Positions 7,503 through 15,879 of a stretch of 64,000 bases of DNA are shown one piece after another (the first letter of the stretch is position 1; each line of letters begins with the position of its first letter). A program made the translations under genes and the position numbers. The notes below the pieces were generated by a model. The model did no database searches, had not been told where the DNA came from, and was given only the letters and a program-made list of their open reading frames with translations. The stretch comes from Nocardia yamanashiensis NBRC 100130 (GTDB taxonomy: Bacteria > Actinomycetota > Actinomycetes > Mycobacteriales > Mycobacteriaceae), in NCBI RefSeq assembly GCF_001613325.1, contig NZ_BDCD01000036.1:39273-103272 (forward strand). The letters are read 5' to 3'.

Positions 7503-9878
7503 TCAGGCGCCGACCCGCGGCAGGGCGATCTCATCGGGTCGGACCGGCACTCGCGGCAGCTCCAATCCGGTGGCGTCACGCAGCGCGTTCATGATCGCCG
7601 GGGTGGACGACAGCGTGGGCGGCTCACCGACCCCGTTGAGTCCGTACGGCGAATCCGGATGGGGAAACTCGAACAGCATCACCGGCATACTCGGCACATC
7701 GAGGATGGTGGGGATCAGATAGTCGGTGAACGACGGATTCCTCACGCGCCCTTGGCCATCCAGCAGAATCTCCTCCATCAGCGCCAGACCGAGGCCCTGT
7801 GCGCTCCCGCCGTGGATCTGGCCTTCGACCGCCATGGGATTCATCGCCTTGCCGACATCCTGGGCCACGGCGAGTTCCACCACCCGCACCAACCCGAGTT
7901 CCTCGTCGACGTCCACCACCGCGCGGTGCGCACAGAACGCGAAGGCGATATGGGCGCTCCCCTGCCCGCGTTCCGGATCGATGGCCTGGGTCGGTCGATG
8001 GTGATACTCGAAAACCCTTTCCAGCGTTTCGGTTCCGACCAGCTCGGCGATCGATGCCACCGGGTCGCCGTGCGCCGCATCGACGACCGCGTTCGCGCGC
8101 AGCGCGAGACCCACGGCGTCGCGACCGCACGCCCGCGCCGCCCGCCGCAGGATCTCCCGGGCGATCTGACGGCAGGCGCCCTGCACCGCGCCACTGGACA
8201 TCCAGGTCATGCGCGACGCCGAGGAGGAACCCGCGTCACCGATCCGAGTGTCCGCGGGCAGCACCACCACCTGCGTGACGCCCAGTTCGGTGGTCGCGAT
8301 CTGCGACTGCACCGTCGTGATCCCCTGTCCGCATTCGGAGGCGGCGGTGTGGATCGACGCGACCGGCTCGCCCGCCACGATCGACAGCGTCACCCGGGCC
8401 GTGGAGATGTCGTCGACCCCGCCGGAATACCCGATCGCCTTGACTCCCACCGCGTATCCGACGCCCCGCCGAATGCCTTCGCCGTGCGTCGTATTGCCCA
8501 CGCCGCCAGGCACTGTGCGCAGGTCGAAACCTTCCTCCGGTTCCGGCAGCGGCCTGGACCGCAATGCGGTCAGCAGCTCACGCACCGGAGCGGGACCGTC
8601 GATCGGCTGGCCCGTCGGCAGCACCGTGCCGGTCGTCATGGCGTTCTTCAGCCGCAGCTCGAGCGGATCCATGCCCAGCGCCCGCGCGAGCTTGTCCATA
8701 TTGGATTCGCAGCCGTAGGCCGACTGCACCGCGCCGAATCCGCGCATCGCGCCACACGGCGGGTTGTTGCTGTAGACCACCAGGCCGTCGATCTCCGCAT
8801 GCGGGACCTCGTACGCGCCCGCCACGAAATACGCGGCGTTGGCGATCACGACCGGCGAGGTGGAGGTGTAGGCGCCACCGTCGAGCAGCAGGCGGGCCTT
8901 GACGTAGACGAGTTTTCCGTCGCGGGTCGCGCCGTGCTCGTAGCGCATCTTCGCGGGATGCCGGTGCACATGCCCGAAGAAGGACTCGTAGCGGTTGTAG
9001 ACCATCTTCACCGGTTTGCCGAGCCGCAGCGCGAGCATGCAGGCGTGCACGTGCACCGAGAGGTCTTCCTTGCCGCCGAAGGCGCCCCCGATCCCGGCCA
9101 TCGTGAGCCGGACCTTGTCCGGGGGCAGGGCCAGACAGGGCGCGAGCTGTTCGAGATCCTTGTGCAGCCATTGGGTCGAGACGTACAGCTCCACGCCGCC
9201 GTCCGGGCTGGGGATCGCCAGGCCGGATTCGGGGCCGAGGAAGGCTTGATCCTGCATGCCCACCTCGTATTCGCCGCTGACCACGACCTCCGCCGCGGCG
9301 CGGGCGCGGTCCATATCGCCGTGGCGAATCTTGACGTGCCGCACCAGATTCGAGTCGTTGTGCAGCACCCGTGTGCCCGGCGCGAGGGCGAGTTCGGCAT
9401 CGGTGACCGGCGCCATCACCTCGTAGTCGACCTCCACCAGTTCGGCTGCCCGGCGCGCGATCTCGGGATCGTCCGCCGCCACCAGCGCGATCGGCTCGCC
9501 CTGATAGCGGACCTGGTCGATGGCCAGGACCGGCTGGTCGGCGATTTTCATCCCGTAGGTCTTGGCTCCGGGGACATCCTCGTGGGTGAGGACCGCATGC
9601 ACGCCCTCGACCGCGGCCGCCTTGCTGATGTCGATCGACCGGATGCGCGCCGCGGCGTGCGGGCTGCGCACGGTGGTCGCCCACACCATGCCCTCCATCC
9701 AGAGGTCCGAGGAGTAGGCGAACTCGCCGGTGACCTTCAGCGCGCCGTCGGGCCGCGGCGCGCTGTCGCCGACGCCCAGGCCCGCTCCGGTGCGCGCGCC
9801 GCGCACCAGGGCCGTCATCGCGGGCTCCGCACGAGAGCGCTGGCCGTTCGAGATCGAAATACGTTGAGCGGAATACAC
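7503..9878 (-). CDS. Large molybdopterin-binding subunit of a molybdenum hydroxylase
   Basis: XdhB/CoxL-type large subunit of 791 residues. The N-terminal a/b-hammerhead domain (about 20-140) is followed by molybdopterin-binding domains with GGAFGGKED, AMRGFGAVQ, ASECGQG and the C-terminal GVGEPP motif, whose Glu is the usual catalytic base. CoxL-type AYRCSFR is absent, so this is a hydroxylase rather than CO dehydrogenase. The ATG at 9878 is kept because GGAG lies seven bases upstream; an ATG at 9818 also starts close to the conserved domain. Substrate cannot be assigned, but relatives act on purines, nicotinate, aldehydes and aromatic acyl-CoAs. It is divergent from the GntR gene and probably controlled by it. 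Confidence 0.93.
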   Translation of the reverse strand: MYSAQRISISNGQRSRAEPAMTALVRGARTGAGLGVGDSAPRPDGALKVTGEFAYSSDLWMEGMVWATTVRSPHAAARIRSIDISKAAAVEGVHAVLTHEDVPGAKTYGMKIADQPVLAIDQVRYQGEPIALVAADDPEIARRAAELVEVDYEVMAPVTDAELALAPGTRVLHNDSNLVRHVKIRHGDMDRARAAAEVVVSGEYEVGMQDQAFLGPESGLAIPSPDGGVELYVSTQWLHKDLEQLAPCLALPPDKVRLTMAGIGGAFGGKEDLSVHVHACMLALRLGKPVKMVYNRYESFFGHVHRHPAKMRYEHGATRDGKLVYVKARLLLDGGAYTSTSPVVIANAAYFVAGAYEVPHAEIDGLVVYSNNPPCGAMRGFGAVQSAYGCESNMDKLARALGMDPLELRLKNAMTTGTVLPTGQPIDGPAPVRELLTALRSRPLPEPEEGFDLRTVPGGVGNTTHGEGIRRGVGYAVGVKAIGYSGGVDDISTARVTLSIVAGEPVASIHTAASECGQGITTVQSQIATTELGVTQVVVLPADTRIGDAGSSSASRMTWMSSGAVQGACRQIAREILRRAARACGRDAVGLALRANAVVDAAHGDPVASIAELVGTETLERVFEYHHRPTQAIDPERGQGSAHIAFAFCAHRAVVDVDEELGLVRVVELAVAQDVGKAMNPMAVEGQIHGGSAQGLGLALMEEILLDGQGRVRNPSFTDYLIPTILDVPSMPVMLFEFPHPDSPYGLNGVGEPPTLSSTPAIMNALRDATGLELPRVPVRPDEIALPRVGA

Positions 9879-10096
9879 ATTGGGGGTCTCCTAGGACGCG
9901 AGGCGCATCGGACGCCGGGATGTGAGAGAGAGCCGGCCCATTCCCACTCGGTGACCGCCACCCCCAGCGGCCGTCGGCGCATCCCGACCGGAACCCACAC
10001 TCAGTGAACACGCGTAAATCGAAGGCTGTCAAGGCTTTTCGGCACCAGCCGGTCAGGGTGCGGCAGGCGGGGCGATGCCGTCGCGGCCGCCGAAAC

Positions 10097-10108
10097 ATTG
10101 CATGTAAT
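10097..10108. promoter_or_regulatory. Predicted GntR operator, copy 1
   Basis: ATTGCATGTAAT, a near-palindrome centred on CATG, lies 35 bases before the GntR start and in the region shared with the divergent Mo-subunit gene. The identical 12-mer recurs at 12079-12090 and a related one at 12198-12209. Confidence 0.55.
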
Positions 10109-10143
10109 ATTGCGAAAACCGCCCCACAGGAGGACCCATCGAC

Positions 10144-10938
10144 ATGCCCGAGTCGCCAGCTCCGGAGAACGCCTCCGCCGCCGCGCTGCTCACCGACCGC
10201 ACCTACGAGGCCCTCAAGCTGGCGATATTCCGCAACCAACTCACCCCCGGCACCGCCCTGAGCGTGCCCGAACTGGCCCGCCAGCTCAATGTGAGCCGGA
10301 CGCCCGTGCGCGAGGCGGTGCAGCGGTTGATCTACGAGGGCCTGGCCAAACACGTATCGCATCGCGGGGCCCAGGTGAGCAAGGTCGATATCGCCGACCT
10401 GCGGGAGCTGTACGTGGTGCGCGAGCAATTGGAAGGGCTCGCCGCTCGGCTGGCGACCGAGCGCCTGGACGCGGCGGGGCTGCGCACATTGCGGGAGATC
10501 ATCGCCGAGCACGAGGGCGTGCTGACCGATTCCGCGAACGAGGCGGCGCATATCAACCTGGATATCCGCTTCCACCGGACCGTGCGCGAGATCGCCGGAA
10601 ATCCGCATCTCACCGCGACTTTGGAACCGCTCGCCGGGCGCTCGCATCTGGCGCTCCACTCGCTCTGGCGCGGCGCGGAGGCCCCGCGCTTCGCACTCGA
10701 CGAACACACCGGCATCGTCGACGCGATGGCCACCGGCGATCCGGAACTCGCCGAACAGGCGGCGCGGCAGCATATTTCGCGGTTGCGGGTCCGGCTTTCC
10801 CAGGCCACCGAGCGCGAGGAGCCCGCTGCGGGCGAACCGGGCCGGCGCAAGTTCTCCCTGGTCGTCGGCGACGACGCACCGGCGGAACCCCGAGGGCGCA
10901 AGCCGCGTCGTGCTCGCGCCCTCGGGACCGCCCGCTGA
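10144..10938 (+). CDS. GntR-family regulator, FCD subfamily
   Basis: The 264-residue protein starts with a winged helix-turn-helix (about 20-85, with VPELARQLNVSRTPVREAVQRLIYEGL). An all-helical FCD ligand domain follows (about 95-220), with the metal-site pattern D..FH and two later histidines. FCD regulators sense organic acids and usually repress nearby catabolic genes. The C-terminal 40 residues are basic and of unknown role. AGGAGG lies ten bases upstream of the ATG. The gene converges on the ACMSD-like amidohydrolase with only three bases between stops. Three palindromes in the cluster are candidate sites for it, including one in its own promoter. Confidence 0.92.
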   Translation: MPESPAPENASAAALLTDRTYEALKLAIFRNQLTPGTALSVPELARQLNVSRTPVREAVQRLIYEGLAKHVSHRGAQVSKVDIADLRELYVVREQLEGLAARLATERLDAAGLRTLREIIAEHEGVLTDSANEAAHINLDIRFHRTVREIAGNPHLTATLEPLAGRSHLALHSLWRGAEAPRFALDEHTGIVDAMATGDPELAEQAARQHISRLRVRLSQATEREEPAAGEPGRRKFSLVVGDDAPAEPRGRKPRRARALGTAR

Positions 10939-10941
10939 CGG

Positions 10942-11931
10942 CTACTTGCCCGCCGACGCCTCCTCCGCCCAGGCGGACGGGGTGTAGTCGCCGTAGTGGT
11001 CGGCATGGGAATTGGTGGCCGACGCCTGCGGGATGTCACCGCGCAGGTACGCCTCCGCCTGGGCCTGATCCTTCGGCGGCGGGGTCGGCGCCAGCCCGAG
11101 CAGTTTCGCCATATTGTTGCCTAGGTAGCCCTCGAGGTCGTCCTCGGACAGGTTCAGTCCCTGCGGCGGCTCGTGGCACAGCACTTCGAGTTCACGCGCC
11201 CACATCCCGGGTTCGTTGGGCGGTGAGTCCGTGCCGAACACCATCTTGCTCTTCTTCATCTCCTTCGCGAATTCCACGATTCGTGACTGCAGCAGCCAGC
11301 CGGATTCGCCGATGACGTTCTGGGAGTCCTGGATCATCCAGAACGCCTCGAAGCAGTAGACGCCGCCGGTTTGAATGCCGAAGTGGCCCAGGATGAAGTT
11401 GACGCCCGGGAATTCCCGGATGATCGGATAGAACTGGGTCGGAATGGAATACGGGCCGTCGCCGGTGTGGATCAGCACGGTCACTCCGAGCTCGTCACAG
11501 ACGCGCAGGGCCGGGCGCAGCCAGTCGAGGGCCCGGTCCGGGCGGTAGGAGTGCATATTGGCGTGCAGCTTCATCATCTTGTAGCCGTGTTCCTTGACAT
11601 GGAACGCCAGTTCGGCGGCCCCGTTCTCGGGTCCGAATCGAGGGTTGTAGATGAAGTTTCCGATGAAGCGGTCCGGATAGTTCTGCACCAGCGAGGTGAT
11701 ATAGGCCTGATAGTCGCGAATGCCCTCGCGGCCACTGCGATTACCTTCCCGCCAGGCCGTATTGCCCGGTGGCGGCATGATGCAGCTGACGTCGACCCGG
11801 CGTGGTTTGCCGTTGATCCAGAACGGCCCGTCCATCATTTTCAGGACGCGTTCCCCGGTGAACGGTTCACCGGTATGCCGCCAGGCCTCGTCCACCAGGT
11901 TGGTGGGGTGCACATGCGTATCGATGATCAC
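10942..11931 (-). CDS. Amidohydrolase family protein (ACMSD-like)
   Basis: An amidohydrolase-2 type TIM-barrel enzyme of 329 residues. It has the N-terminal metal-binding HVH (IIDTHVHP), a central VLIHTGDG with the third histidine, a further histidine in ILGHFG, and the catalytic aspartate in FGTDSPPNE. This subgroup includes metal-dependent decarboxylases (aminocarboxymuconate-semialdehyde, gamma-resorcylate, 5-carboxyuracil) as well as lactone hydrolases. The GTG start has AAGGAG seven bases upstream. It is transcribed from the 11.9-12.4 kb regulatory region, which carries a GntR-type palindrome. In this cluster it could decarboxylate or hydrolyse a ring or ring-opened intermediate; the sequence does not decide. 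Confidence 0.88.
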   Translation of the reverse strand: MIIDTHVHPTNLVDEAWRHTGEPFTGERVLKMMDGPFWINGKPRRVDVSCIMPPPGNTAWREGNRSGREGIRDYQAYITSLVQNYPDRFIGNFIYNPRFGPENGAAELAFHVKEHGYKMMKLHANMHSYRPDRALDWLRPALRVCDELGVTVLIHTGDGPYSIPTQFYPIIREFPGVNFILGHFGIQTGGVYCFEAFWMIQDSQNVIGESGWLLQSRIVEFAKEMKKSKMVFGTDSPPNEPGMWARELEVLCHEPPQGLNLSEDDLEGYLGNNMAKLLGLAPTPPPKDQAQAEAYLRGDIPQASATNSHADHYGDYTPSAWAEEASAGK

Positions 11932-12078
11932 TGCGATTCTCCTTGATCAGGTCGGGAGGACTTCCCCGGCCGCGAATCACCGCACCTACGGGCCGCCGAA
12001 ATGCGTTCGGCGGCAAGCCGGCCCGACCGCCGGCTCGATGGCACCGAGTTCAGCACAACCCGATCGGCCTGTCAACGG

Positions 12079-12090
12079 ATTGCATGTAAT
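12079..12090. promoter_or_regulatory. Predicted GntR operator, copy 2
   Basis: The 12-mer ATTGCATGTAAT is identical to copy 1 and lies about 150 bases upstream of the amidohydrolase start at 11931. Confidence 0.5.
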
Positions 12091-12197
12091 TCCTCGATCA
12101 GTGCCGTGCACATTTATGCAGGTCAAAGCCAGTGCTCGCGGCGCATCCCGGACCGGACCCTCGAATATTCGGCGTTGACAAAGGGTTTCCGCTGGCG

Positions 12198-12209
12198 TTT
12201 ACATGTATG
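12198..12209. promoter_or_regulatory. Predicted GntR operator, copy 3
   Basis: TTTACATGTATG contains the perfect 8-bp palindrome TACATGTA and shares the CATG centre of copies 1 and 2. It lies about 160 bases before the deaminase-type amidohydrolase gene. Confidence 0.4.
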
Positions 12210-12366
12210 AACCGCCACGGTTCCTCGGAACCGGGCGCGACGCCGGTGACCTCCCACCCAGGGTTAAACCGTTCGGCGAACAGGACTCTCGTCCTGACTG
12301 GAAGTTGACCTTCCACTCGCCTACGGATTGAGGCGGCGCGGGCCGCCTGGGAAGGCTCGGGCGGCC

Positions 12367-13785
12367 ATGAATGCGACAGCCTCTGCACACTGCGATCTGC
12401 TGCTCACCGGTGGCACCGTCGTCACCGTCGACGACGCCGGCACCGTGTACGACCCGGGAATCGTGGCCGTCACCGGATCACGCATCGTCGCCGTCGGACC
12501 GGAAAGCGCACTCTCCCAATGGCATTCGGAGACCGTTCTGGACTGCCGCGGCCGAGTGGTGCTGCCGGGCCTGATCGACGGGCACAACCACCTGTACCAG
12601 GCACTGGCGCGCGGACTCGGCGAAGGCATGTCGATCGTCCCGTGGCTGTGCGAGTTCATGTGGCCCTACTCCATCGCCATGACCACCGAGGATGCCATCG
12701 CGGCGGCCCGCCTCGGCGCCGCCGAAGCGCTCCGGGCCGGCACCACCACGGTGGTCGACAACCATTACGCCCCAAGCGATCTGGCGACCACGCTCGCGGT
12801 CGCGGACGTCATCGAGGAGTCCGGGCTGCGGGGCGTGGTCGCGCGCGGCATGCTCGGCGAGCGCACCGCCCTGGCAGCGCGACGCGGCCAGCCCACCGGA
12901 CTGTTCCGCTACAGCGCCGCGGACGAACTGGCGATCACCCGCGAGGCGATGCAGCATCGCCCGCGCGGATCGAAGGTCGAGGTGTGGCCGGCGCCGCTGA
13001 ACCTCACCTACGTCGACCAGGACCTGGTCCGCGGATGTGTCGAGCTCGCAAGGGAATTCGGCACCCGCTGGCACACCCATTGCTGCGAGAGCAGCAATGA
13101 CCCGGTCAGCTATCACGAGACCTACGGTGTCCGCCCGGTGCAGTGGCTGGCCAAGGCGGGTCTGCTGGACGAACGCGCGACGCTCGCCCACGCCATCTGG
13201 CTCGACGACCACGAGATCGAGCAGGTCGCCATGGCGGGCGCAGGCATCTCGCACAATCCCGCCTCGAACGCCTACCTGGCCTCCGGCACCGCCCGGTTGC
13301 GCGATCTGCGCGATCACGGTGTCGTCGTGGCCATCGGCAGTGACGGGCCCAGCTGCGGTCATCGCCAGGATCTGTTCGAGGCGATGAAACTGTCGGTCTT
13401 CGCGCAGCGGCTGTCCACCCTGGACCCGACGGTGTGGAGTGCCGAGGACGCCCTGCAACTGGCCACCCGGGAGGGCGCCGAGTACGCCGGAATCGACGCG
13501 GGCATCCTCGCACCCGGACGGCTGGCCGACATCATCGTCGTCGACTTCGGGCGGGCGCACCTGCGGCCACTGCACCGCGCGGTGAGTTCGCTGGTCTATG
13601 CGGCCCGGGGCTCGGACGTCGAAACCACCATCGTCGGCGGGGAAATCGTCTACCAGCACGGCCGGTGCCTGCGCATCGACGAGGACGCCGCGCTCGCACA
13701 CGCCCAATCCCGGGCCGAACGACTGATCTCCCGCGCGGGCATGCAAGCCCTGTGCGTGCCCTGGTCGTTCGGCTCACCCGCCTAG
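12367..13785 (+). CDS. Amidohydrolase / nucleobase deaminase-like protein
   Basis: This 472-residue amidohydrolase is of the cyclic-imidate/aromatic deaminase subgroup, with a composite beta domain at both ends. Metal ligands are visible in DGHNHLYQ (His73, His75), RWHTHCCES, TLAHAIWLDD and IGSDGPSC. The pattern matches guanine/8-oxoguanine deaminases, TrzA-type aminohydrolases and adenosine-type deaminases, which replace a ring amino group with oxygen. The ATG is preceded by GGAAGG. The gene is followed 59 bases later by an NCS2 permease, so uptake and deamination of the same base-like compound is a reasonable inference. A guanine-like substrate is possible but not shown. Confidence 0.88.
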   Translation: MNATASAHCDLLLTGGTVVTVDDAGTVYDPGIVAVTGSRIVAVGPESALSQWHSETVLDCRGRVVLPGLIDGHNHLYQALARGLGEGMSIVPWLCEFMWPYSIAMTTEDAIAAARLGAAEALRAGTTTVVDNHYAPSDLATTLAVADVIEESGLRGVVARGMLGERTALAARRGQPTGLFRYSAADELAITREAMQHRPRGSKVEVWPAPLNLTYVDQDLVRGCVELAREFGTRWHTHCCESSNDPVSYHETYGVRPVQWLAKAGLLDERATLAHAIWLDDHEIEQVAMAGAGISHNPASNAYLASGTARLRDLRDHGVVVAIGSDGPSCGHRQDLFEAMKLSVFAQRLSTLDPTVWSAEDALQLATREGAEYAGIDAGILAPGRLADIIVVDFGRAHLRPLHRAVSSLVYAARGSDVETTIVGGEIVYQHGRCLRIDEDAALAHAQSRAERLISRAGMQALCVPWSFGSPA

Positions 13786-13844
13786 ATCTCCAGCCGGTCC
13801 CCATCGGCCCGTCCCCATCGCATCACCCGGCCGAGGAAGCAGTC

Positions 13845-15236
13845 ATGAATATCTTCACCCGAACACGAAGCCGCGCAGCGCAACCGCGGCATCCGGTCGA
13901 CACCGTCCCGCCCCTGCGTCATCTCGTTCCGCTCGGCCTGCAGCACGTCATCGTCGCCTACTCCGGCATGGTCACCGTGCCGCTGGTCATCGGCCTGGGC
14001 GTCGGCCTGTCCCCCGCGCAGGTCACCACCCTGGTCACCGCGAACGTGTTCATCAGCGGTGTGGCCACGCTGATCCAGACCCTCGGCCTGTTCAATATCG
14101 GCGTCAAGCTGCCGATCGTGATGGGCTCCACCTTCACCGGCATCACTCCGGCCATCATCGTGGGCACCGATTCCGGCCTGCCGGCGGTATTCGGCGCGAC
14201 CATTCTGGTCGGCCTCATCACCTGGGTGATCGCGCCCTGGTTCGCCCAGCTGTCGCGGTACTTCCCGCCGATCGTCACCGGCACGACCATCGCGATCATC
14301 GGCTTCTCGCTGCTGCCGAAAACCGCGACGCTGATCAGCGGCCCGGCCGGCGCCGCCGATCACGGTGCGCCGAAACGCCTGCTGCTCGCGCTCGGCACCA
14401 TCGTGCTGGTAGTCGTCCTCGAACGGGTCATGCGCCCCGCGATCGGCCGATTCGCCATCCTGATCGCGCTGATCGCCGGGACCCTGGCGGCGTGGCCGCT
14501 GGGCCTGACCGATTTCTCGGCCACCCGGGACGCACCCATTTTCGGTGTGGTGCAAACGTTCTCGTTCGGCGCTCCCACCTTCGTGCTCGCCGCCGTCCTG
14601 CCGATGCTGGTGGTGCAGGTCGTCAATATGGTGGAGTCGACCGGCGACACCCTGGCCACCGGCCGGATCGTCGGCCGGGACCTCGGCCCGCGCGATATCG
14701 CCCGGGCCCTGCGCGCCGACGGCCTGGGCACGGCGCTGGCCGGAGTGTTCAGCTCCTTCACCTTCGTCACCTTCGGCGGCAATGTCGGATTGGTCAGCAT
14801 GACCCGGGTGATGAGCCGGTACGTCGTGGCCGCCGCGGGCGCGATCCTGGTGCTCATCGGCCTGATGCCCAAGATCGGTGCGGTGGTGGCCTCGCTGCCG
14901 GGTCCGGTGCTCGGCGGCATCGGGGTGGTCATGTTCGGCACGGTGGGCGCGATCGGCATCAAGTTCATGCTGGAGGCGGATTTCGAGCAGCCGCGCAATC
15001 ACCTCATCGTCGCCATCTCCTTCGGGTTCGGGCTCATGCCGGTGGGATCCTCCGGCTTCTACGCCAATCTGCCCGGTCCGCTGCAGACCGTACTGTCCAG
15101 CGGCATCGCGGCGGGCGGTATCGCGGCTTTCCTGCTGAACCTCCTGCTCAACGGCGTCACCGGCGCAGACCGGGCCGCCGCGCAGACCGCGCCCGACGCC
15201 ACCGGCGATTCGGCCCAACCGCGTTCCGCGAGTTGA
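13845..15236 (+). CDS. NCS2-family nucleobase:cation symporter (uracil/xanthine permease)
   Basis: Integral membrane protein (463 residues) with about 12-14 transmembrane segments. NCS2 signatures include LRHLVPLGLQHVIVAYSGMVTVPLVIG at the start, the central MVVQVVNMVESTGDTLATG helix (equivalent of the QNNGVI/ESxGDxxA region) and FGGNVGLVSMTRVMSRYV. NCS2 carriers import uracil, xanthine, urate or related compounds with protons. GAGGAA lies before the ATG. It is central in an operon with the deaminase-like amidohydrolase upstream and ubiX eleven bases downstream, which makes it the probable importer of the compound that the cluster breaks down. Confidence 0.92.
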   Translation: MNIFTRTRSRAAQPRHPVDTVPPLRHLVPLGLQHVIVAYSGMVTVPLVIGLGVGLSPAQVTTLVTANVFISGVATLIQTLGLFNIGVKLPIVMGSTFTGITPAIIVGTDSGLPAVFGATILVGLITWVIAPWFAQLSRYFPPIVTGTTIAIIGFSLLPKTATLISGPAGAADHGAPKRLLLALGTIVLVVVLERVMRPAIGRFAILIALIAGTLAAWPLGLTDFSATRDAPIFGVVQTFSFGAPTFVLAAVLPMLVVQVVNMVESTGDTLATGRIVGRDLGPRDIARALRADGLGTALAGVFSSFTFVTFGGNVGLVSMTRVMSRYVVAAAGAILVLIGLMPKIGAVVASLPGPVLGGIGVVMFGTVGAIGIKFMLEADFEQPRNHLIVAISFGFGLMPVGSSGFYANLPGPLQTVLSSGIAAGGIAAFLLNLLLNGVTGADRAAAQTAPDATGDSAQPRSAS

Positions 15237-15246
15237 GGACCCGGCC

Positions 15247-15879
15247 ATGTCATTCGATCACGGCAACGGCAAGCCCGAGCGGCCGCGACTGATCGTCGGC
15301 GTCACGGGAGCCAGCGGCGCACAGCTGGCGATCCATCTGCTCACCGCACTGCGCGAATCGCGAACGGTGGAAACACATCTGGTGATCTCGAAGGCGGCGC
15401 ATCGCACCCTCGAACTCGAAACCGGCTTGCATTCGGCGGATCTCACCGCGCTGGCTGATGTGCACCATCAACGCGGCGATATCGCCGCGAACATCGCCTC
15501 CGGCTCCTACCTCACCCTGGGCATGGTCGTGGTGCCCTGTTCGATGAAAACCCTGGCCGGGATTGCGCACGGCTACTCCGACGATCTGCTCACCCGAGCC
15601 GCCGACGTCTGTTTGAAGGAACGCCGCCGGCTGGTGCTGGTCCCTCGGGAAACGCCGCTGAGCCTGGTGCATCTGCGGAATCTGACCGCGGTGGCCGAGG
15701 CCGGGGCCGTCGTCCTGCCTCCGGTGCCCGCGTTCTATCAGCGACCGCGGTCCATCGATGACCTGCTCGCCCACTGGAGCGGAAAGATACTCGACCAGTT
15801 CGGCATTCAGCACCGGCTGTTTCCGCGCTGGACGGGTCCGGATCCCGCCCACTCGTTCGCCGAAGGATCGGTCCGATGA
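15247..15879 (+). CDS. ubiX: UbiX-type flavin prenyltransferase
   Basis: This 210-residue enzyme makes prenylated FMN from FMN and dimethylallyl phosphate, the cofactor needed by UbiD decarboxylases. The family motifs are strong: the FMN-binding GVTGASGAQLAIHLL at the N-terminus, VVVPCSMKTLAGIAHGYSDDLLTRAADV in the middle, and LVLVPRETPLSLVHLRNL near residue 140. GAGGA precedes the ATG. The stop overlaps the ubiD start by four bases (ATGA), so the two are translationally coupled. A dedicated UbiX inside the operon implies that the UbiD here is used for catabolism; this is not a ubiquinone gene in this phylum. Confidence 0.94.
   Translation: MSFDHGNGKPERPRLIVGVTGASGAQLAIHLLTALRESRTVETHLVISKAAHRTLELETGLHSADLTALADVHHQRGDIAANIASGSYLTLGMVVVPCSMKTLAGIAHGYSDDLLTRAADVCLKERRRLVLVPRETPLSLVHLRNLTAVAEAGAVVLPPVPAFYQRPRSIDDLLAHWSGKILDQFGIQHRLFPRWTGPDPAHSFAEGSVR

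Larger units (their letters stand above)
11932..12366. promoter_or_regulatory. Divergent regulatory region with possible structured 5' leader
   Basis: These 435 bases hold no gene. They contain two GntR-type palindromes (12079-12090 and 12198-12209). After the second there is a run of small hairpins on the + strand: CGGTTC-CTCG-GAACCG at 12218-12233, GGCG-CGA-CGCC at 12234-12244, CAGGAC-TCTC-GTCCTG at 12281-12296 and GGAAG-TTGAC-CTTCC at 12300-12314. The hairpins would form the leader of the amidohydrolase-permease operon. I do not recognise a known riboswitch. Confidence 0.45.

Noticed and set aside
11932..12366. Known riboswitch classes (guanidine, TPP, cobalamin, purine, molybdenum cofactor)
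   Set aside because: None of their conserved cores could be found in the sequence; only generic hairpins are present.
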